Positions 59,988-64,000 of a stretch of 64,000 nucleotides of DNA are shown here, in pieces. The stretch spans positions 62,001 to 126,000 of the forward strand of contig NZ_JAFMTQ010000001.1 of the NCBI RefSeq assembly GCF_026126405.1, read 5' to 3'. Numbering within the stretch: the first letter of the stretch is position 1; every line of letters begins with the position of its first letter. A program made the position numbers and the translations under genes. This DNA is from Aureitalea sp. L0-47. GTDB taxonomy: Bacteria > Bacteroidota > Bacteroidia > Flavobacteriales > Flavobacteriaceae. Below the pieces are notes generated by a model. It did not search any database. It saw only the letters and a program-made list of their open reading frames with translations, and had not been told where the DNA came from.

Positions 59988-60947
59988 TCAGCCCTGATCA
60001 ATTGAAAAGATGGCGTAGACGGGGAAATGATCACTAAACCCACCCGAATATCTCTTCCCTAAAAAGGTGCGAAAAGGGTTCCCTTTTCTTCGGCCACTAC
60101 GATCGGTTAGAAAGGCTGGATTGTAAATATCTGCCTTCTGAAATCGGAAATCATTTCCGTGCTGTTGCATGAAATTAAGTGACAGGATGATCTGGTCGAA
60201 GAGATACCAGTCTCCGCGATAGTTCACACTGCCTTCATAGCGAGTAAGCAGCATTTCCATGGGATTGTAGAATTCCGAAGTAACCAGAGCTTTTATACTT
60301 TTACTTTTTGGGTCATCGTTGAAATCCCCCATCACTATTATTCGGGCCATTGGATCGACTGCGCGAATCTGCTCTGCTACCTCACTTGCCTTTTTCGAAG
60401 CTGCCATCCTTCTGAATGCAGTCGCCTCTACACCTTTTCGACGCGAAGGCCAGTGGTTTACAAGCACATAAACCTCATGGCCATCTATCGTTGCATGTAC
60501 TTCTAGTATGTCGCGGGTGTAATCTCGAATTCCTTCTTCGTTCACTACATGCACTGTGTGGGCTGAAATATTCCTTATTTCAACATGGTCTTTCCGGTAC
60601 AACAAAGCGGTGTCGATTCCTCTTTCATCCGGGCTGTCGACATGAGCGATCCCATAATGTTTGTGACGCAGGTATTTGGAGTCGACCAGCTCTTCAAGAA
60701 CATATCGATTCTCAACTTCTGCAAGGCCAATAAGTGCAGGCGGATGGCCCACTTCTTCGGAACCTATCTGGGAGATCACACTCCCCATTTGCTTAAGTTT
60801 CCTTCGGAATCGTTTTTTGTTCCAGTTCCTGTCCGAATGTTCCGTGAAATCATCATCGATGGTATTGGGGTCGTCCCTGGTGTCGAAAAGATTCTCGAGG
60901 TTGTAGAAAGCAAAGCTGTAGTAATTGTGATTTTCCTTCTTTATCAT
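59988..60947 (-). CDS. Endonuclease/exonuclease/phosphatase-family protein, cytoplasmic paralogue
   Basis: A 319-residue protein without a signal peptide (starts MIKKENHNYYSFAFYN). All EEP motifs are present: FYNLENLFDT, AEVENR, DSPDERGIDTALLYR, VNHWPSRRKG, VMGDFNDDP, GGFSDHFPVY. The sequence parallels the secreted protein at 45224 throughout, including FRRMAASK and the position of NPMEMLL. Target unknown. It is divergent from hflX with a 78-nt gap. Confidence 0.9.
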   Translation of the reverse strand: MIKKENHNYYSFAFYNLENLFDTRDDPNTIDDDFTEHSDRNWNKKRFRRKLKQMGSVISQIGSEEVGHPPALIGLAEVENRYVLEELVDSKYLRHKHYGIAHVDSPDERGIDTALLYRKDHVEIRNISAHTVHVVNEEGIRDYTRDILEVHATIDGHEVYVLVNHWPSRRKGVEATAFRRMAASKKASEVAEQIRAVDPMARIIVMGDFNDDPKSKSIKALVTSEFYNPMEMLLTRYEGSVNYRGDWYLFDQIILSLNFMQQHGNDFRFQKADIYNPAFLTDRSGRRKGNPFRTFLGKRYSGGFSDHFPVYAIFSIDQG

Positions 60948-61000
60948 CTATTCCGAAGTATATGAGTAGCAAAATACAAAATTCCCTCGCAAAGCTTTCG

Positions 61001-61008
61001 TATCTTTG
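61001..61008 (+). promoter_or_regulatory. -7 promoter box TATCTTTG
   Basis: Exact TAnnTTTG match, 17 nt before the hflX ATG, predicting a leader of about 10-12 nt. No TTG at -33. Confidence 0.5.
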
Positions 61009-61025
61009 ACCCCCTTGATCAGAAT

Positions 61026-62231
61026 ATGTTAGAGAAAGAAGACATAGCATACGAGAAAACCATACTAATTGGTCTCATAACCCGTCAGCAGGACGCAGAC
61101 AAATCCACCGAATACCTGGATGAGCTTGAATTCCTAGCCTACACGGCGGGGGGAGAGGTCATGAAGCGTTTTGTACAAAAGATGGATATGCCCAATCCCA
61201 AGACCTTTATTGGTTCCGGGAAAATGGAAGAGGTACTGGATTTTGTGAAAGAACACGATATCGGTACCGCAATTTTTGATGACGAACTTTCTCCAGCACA
61301 GCAGAAGAATATCGAGCGTATTCTGAAATGTAAGATCATCGATAGAACCAATTTGATCCTCGATATTTTCGCCCAAAGAGCGAAGACGAGTTATGCGAGG
61401 ACCCAGGTTGAGCTGGCCCAGTATGAATATTTGCTACCCCGTCTTGCCGGGATGTGGACTCACCTTGAACGACAACGTGGAGGTATCGGGATGCGTGGAC
61501 CCGGTGAAACGGAGATCGAAACCGACCGTCGTATCGTTCGTGACAGGATCTCTTTACTGAAGAAAAAACTGGCAAAGATCGACCGACAGATGGAAGTGCA
61601 ACGAGGGAATCGAGGTTCCCTGGTTCGGGTTGCCTTAGTAGGGTATACCAATGTTGGGAAATCTACCCTGATGAACGTGATAAGCAAGAGTGATGTCTTT
61701 GCTGAAAACAAACTCTTCGCAACCTTGGACACCACTGTGCGAAAGGTTGTGATAGGGAATTTACCGTTTCTATTAAGTGATACCGTAGGTTTTATCCGAA
61801 AGCTTCCAACGCAACTTGTAGAGTCGTTTAAAAGTACATTGGACGAGGTACGGGAGGCGGATATGCTGTTGCATGTGGTTGATATCTCACATGCTTCTTT
61901 CGAGGATCATATAGCCTCGGTAAACCAGATCCTGGATGAGATCGACAGCTCAGATAAACCTACATTGATGGTCTTCAACAAGATCGATGCCTATCAGCCT
62001 GAAGTGATCGATGACGATGATCTGGTTACCGAAAGAACTAAAGCGCACTATACGCTGGATGACTGGAAGAATACCTGGATGGCGCAGGAGAATAGCGACG
62101 CCATATTTATTTCAGCATTGAACAAAGAGAACCTGGACGAATTCAGAAAAGTGGTCTACCAGAAGGTTCGGGATATTCATGTGACTCGCTTTCCGTATAA
62201 CAATTTCTTGTATCCGGAGGTGTTGGAATAA
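61026..62231 (+). CDS. hflX: Ribosome-associated GTPase HflX
   Basis: A 401-residue cytoplasmic GTPase that splits stalled ribosomes under stress in other bacteria. N-terminal HflX domain (about 10-115; PNPKTFIGSGKMEEV), linker helices with RQRGGIGMRGPGETEIETDRR (ATP/GTP-binding HflX motif), and G domain (about 200-370) with G1 GYTNVGKST, G3 DTVGF, G4 NKID and a SAL G5. All motifs intact. Monocistronic, with its own promoter and terminator. Confidence 0.96.
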   Translation: MLEKEDIAYEKTILIGLITRQQDADKSTEYLDELEFLAYTAGGEVMKRFVQKMDMPNPKTFIGSGKMEEVLDFVKEHDIGTAIFDDELSPAQQKNIERILKCKIIDRTNLILDIFAQRAKTSYARTQVELAQYEYLLPRLAGMWTHLERQRGGIGMRGPGETEIETDRRIVRDRISLLKKKLAKIDRQMEVQRGNRGSLVRVALVGYTNVGKSTLMNVISKSDVFAENKLFATLDTTVRKVVIGNLPFLLSDTVGFIRKLPTQLVESFKSTLDEVREADMLLHVVDISHASFEDHIASVNQILDEIDSSDKPTLMVFNKIDAYQPEVIDDDDLVTERTKAHYTLDDWKNTWMAQENSDAIFISALNKENLDEFRKVVYQKVRDIHVTRFPYNNFLYPEVLE

Positions 62232-62266
62232 AAAAAGGCTGCCTAAAAAGACAGCCTACTTTTTTA
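62228..62266. terminator. Bidirectional intrinsic terminator
   Basis: AGGCTG (62236-62241) pairs with CAGCCT (62252-62257), with an A-run before and a T-run after. Lies between convergent hflX and the DUF3078 gene. Confidence 0.8.
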
Positions 62267-62283
62267 CTAGTTTCTTCTGAAGT

Positions 62284-63201
62284 TTATAGTCCGTAAGTAA
62301 TCCCGATACCAATTGCTTCACGTATCTGGAATCCTTGAACTGCGTTATCATCGTAAATGGCCTGGAAAGTGGCGTTTGCCGTGATCCATTTGTTTACTGC
62401 CATAACTAAATTCAGAGTGTAGTCGATATCAACATTCTGAGGATCCTCGAGGTAATTACTGTAAAGGTTCAGGACGTTTTCAACGGTTACGTTTTTCATA
62501 ACGTCAAACTTAGCATATGCTCCCAGTGCGGCACCAAACTCGAAACGCATAGTATCGTTGGCGTCCACACCGAAGTAACCACCTGCATCGTTAAAGGCCA
62601 TGATGAGTAAAGGGTCGTTACCCACATCGGTGAATTCGTTACTAACAAAAATGAAACGCGGTGTTGCCGGAGCGATATTAACTTTCAGATTATCACTCTC
62701 TTTCCAAAGGAAACCTGGACCTACCTGCAGATAACCTGGAGACATAAGCTTGGTGGTTTCAGTGCGAATCTCCATACCGTTAGCGTCCTCACCGTATTCA
62801 TAACCGGATGTAAATTGAGTTCTGAAATTACCAAAGAAGGAATAGAACCACTTACTTTCCTTGATCTGGCGACCAAGGATGGAGTTGATCTCCAGTCGGT
62901 CGTTCGTCTTTCTTGTGAATTCCTGGTCACGGGTCTTCGTGATACCATAGTCGGCCATAAAACGGTTATCCCAGTTCAATTTACCTTTACGGTAGTTGGC
63001 ATCGTACGTTAGTGCCAGGTTTGCGGCGTAGTTAGAGGTACCTCCACCGGTCCATTCTTCGTTGAAGGCTGCCTGGCTGAATAGTAGCGAAATATTTCCG
63101 GCTTTTGACCAGCCATCCTTTGGCTCTTCGGTTGCTTCCTCCTGCGCGAACAGGATGAAAGGTGTCAGCATTAAGAATGCAAATAGGGCTAATTTTTTCA
63201 T
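62284..63201 (-). CDS. DUF3078 outer-membrane-type protein
   Basis: A 305-residue protein with signal peptide MKKLALFAFLMLTPFILFAQ, then a barrel-type pattern: GWSKAGNISLLFSQAAFNEEWTGGGTSNYAANL is the DUF3078 opening, and IREAIGIGITYGL the last strand. Often near DUF2480 in Bacteroidota, as here. Function unknown. A good -7 box lies upstream, so it has its own promoter. Confidence 0.88.
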   Translation of the reverse strand: MKKLALFAFLMLTPFILFAQEEATEEPKDGWSKAGNISLLFSQAAFNEEWTGGGTSNYAANLALTYDANYRKGKLNWDNRFMADYGITKTRDQEFTRKTNDRLEINSILGRQIKESKWFYSFFGNFRTQFTSGYEYGEDANGMEIRTETTKLMSPGYLQVGPGFLWKESDNLKVNIAPATPRFIFVSNEFTDVGNDPLLIMAFNDAGGYFGVDANDTMRFEFGAALGAYAKFDVMKNVTVENVLNLYSNYLEDPQNVDIDYTLNLVMAVNKWITANATFQAIYDDNAVQGFQIREAIGIGITYGL

Positions 63202-63225
63202 CTGTTTTAATATTGTTTATGCGGG

Positions 63226-63233
63226 CAAAAATA
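63226..63233 (-). promoter_or_regulatory. -7 promoter box TATTTTTG
   Basis: Exact TAnnTTTG match on the minus strand, 24 nt before the ATG at 63201. Confidence 0.5.
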
Positions 63234-63317
63234 AGATTTCTTCCTTTGCAGGGAAATGAACAATGCTAATTTGGACTCGTTTTCGATAAAACGACGGCTG
63301 AAATCGCTGTAAGGGGG

Positions 63318-63824
63318 TTATTTTTTCTTGTAAAGCGGTACTGAGGAGCAGGCTTCACCATACATTAAACTTTTTGCAACGGCTTGCAATCGTTGCGATA
63401 TGAGAAGGTAGGCATTTGTTGGGATGGGTTTATGTGAGCATCCCTTAACGATAACAGGTTTATCCCGATATTCTTCAATGTCCAGATCATTGATGATCTC
63501 GGCAAGTACCACAGTTTCCAGATCCGGCAGTTTACCAAATACTACTTTCCGGGCAAATTTGGCAGCTTCAACGGAGATCAGCATATATGCCCATGCAGGG
63601 ACGATGGCATCCGTTGAACAGTTTATCGCTACATAAGCATCCTTGTAAATGCTCCAGTCATGATCTTTTACCGAAGCCCTGAATTCTTTTTCCCGAAGGA
63701 CAATGCCTTCGTACAGCCATGGAGCAATATCAAGTTCATGCCTGGGGCCTTCAGGATAGTACTCCTCAAGGTCGATAGTAACAAGCTTACTATTGGCTAC
63801 TCTATTTATTATTTCATCGGCCAT
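63318..63824 (-). CDS. DUF2480 protein
   Basis: A 168-residue cytoplasmic protein matching DUF2480: IINRVANSKLVTIDLEEYYPEG, FRASVKDHDWSIYKDAYVAINCSTDAIVPAWAYMLI and VIVKGCSHKPIPTNAYLLISQRLQ. Two conserved-looking cysteines (in NCSTDA and GCSHKP) may bind a metal. In Bacteroidota this family is often near iron-sulfur assembly (suf) genes; none are visible within the window edge. It starts 7 nt after the stop of the truncated gene to the right, so it is in an operon with it. Confidence 0.85.
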   Translation of the reverse strand: MADEIINRVANSKLVTIDLEEYYPEGPRHELDIAPWLYEGIVLREKEFRASVKDHDWSIYKDAYVAINCSTDAIVPAWAYMLISVEAAKFARKVVFGKLPDLETVVLAEIINDLDIEEYRDKPVIVKGCSHKPIPTNAYLLISQRLQAVAKSLMYGEACSSVPLYKKK

Positions 63825-63831
63825 AATGCGA

Positions 63832-64000
63832 TTAGGAATATTTTCTCAGTCCTTTGGTATTTTGGTCTTCGGTCTCAATTTCCTTTAAAGTTATTACTGA
63901 ATGCGCCTCCACAGATTCTTGCTGAATCCCACGGTGAATCTTTTCGTACAACTCTACGTCAATTACCGATCGCTCTTCTAACTGTTCAAATAATTTTACT
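63832..64000 (-). CDS. Truncated gene at right edge, unrecognised
   Basis: An open frame enters from the right edge and stops at 63832; the visible 55 residues begin VKLFEQLEERSVIDVELYEK and end KGLRKYS. It is helical and charged. It does not look like the C-terminus of SufE or a DUF59 protein, which might be expected from the neighbouring DUF2480 gene. Family not recognised. Only 7 nt separate it from DUF2480. Confidence 0.6.
   Translation of the reverse strand, partial: VKLFEQLEERSVIDVELYEKIHRGIQQESVEAHSVITLKEIETEDQNTKGLRKYS

Noticed and set aside
63832-64000. Right-edge gene as SufE or DUF59 of a suf operon
   Set aside because: DUF2480 context suggested it, but the visible C-terminal 55 residues do not resemble either family.
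1-64000. CRISPR arrays, insertion sequences, prophage or riboswitches
   Set aside because: No regularly spaced repeats, transposase, integrase or phage genes, or known riboswitch cores were recognised on reading both strands.

Overview
The window looks like chromosomal DNA of a marine-type member of the Flavobacteriaceae (Bacteroidota). Supporting signs are type IX secretion (T9SS) sorting domains of both type A and type B, PorP/SprF and PorE-like proteins, two TonB-dependent receptors, many families largely confined to this phylum (by my recognition: DUF6029, DUF6268, DUF3078, DUF2480, DUF3108, DUF5689, Omp28), signal peptides ending in A-Q, almost no Shine-Dalgarno sequences, and -7 promoter boxes of the TAnnTTTG type. 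Family names come from reading the sequence; no database search was run. Species cannot be named.

Layout. 1-2730: start of a V/A-type ATPase A subunit behind a tandem universal stress protein fused to a TPR-like tail, divergent from a second stress protein. 3115-5308: a DUF481 barrel and tryptophanase. 5454-11594: an envelope thiol/T9SS region with two Omp28-type CxxC proteins, a TlpA thioredoxin, a DUF6029 barrel and a small type A T9SS cargo protein. 11672-13143: a U32 tRNA-hydroxylation protein translationally coupled to a ferredoxin. 14079-14279: tRNA-Arg(CCT), whose 3' end is repeated 96 bp downstream around a small insert with a REP-like palindrome. 14309-23223: L-threonine dehydrogenase, M13 and M28 peptidases, an SDR protein, a CBS protein and small envelope genes. 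23348-27137: isoleucyl-tRNA synthetase with a swapped signature motif (GIHH), and a DksA-like protein that has lost most zinc ligands.

27194-36307: a DUF4097-like protein, a histidine kinase, a CD225/DUF2752 membrane pair, a rimK / aspartoacylase-like / 5-formyl-THF cyclo-ligase operon, and uvrC overlapping a type Vd-like patatin. 36470-41926: aromatic amino acid breakdown (homogentisate dioxygenase, HPPD, tryptophan 2,3-dioxygenase) with DUF3108 and an M23 peptidase. 42108-50787: two TonB-dependent receptors, the second with a DUF5689 lipoprotein and a divergent secreted endonuclease/phosphatase. 50814-52788: a four-gene operon led by an unrecognised cysteine-containing protein. 52846-59867: a tight four-gene T9SS operon (two type B cargo proteins, PorP/SprF, PorE-like). 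59988-64000: a cytoplasmic paralogue of the endonuclease, hflX, DUF3078, DUF2480 and a truncated gene.

No CRISPR array, insertion sequence, prophage or rRNA was seen. Most of the window is ordinary core and envelope biology. The best second looks are the GIHH isoleucyl-tRNA synthetase, the duplicated tRNA end, the T9SS type B module, the Omp28/TlpA/DUF6029 thiol region, the TonB/DUF5689/nuclease locus and the repeated -7-box-to-ATG spacing that predicts leaderless mRNAs.
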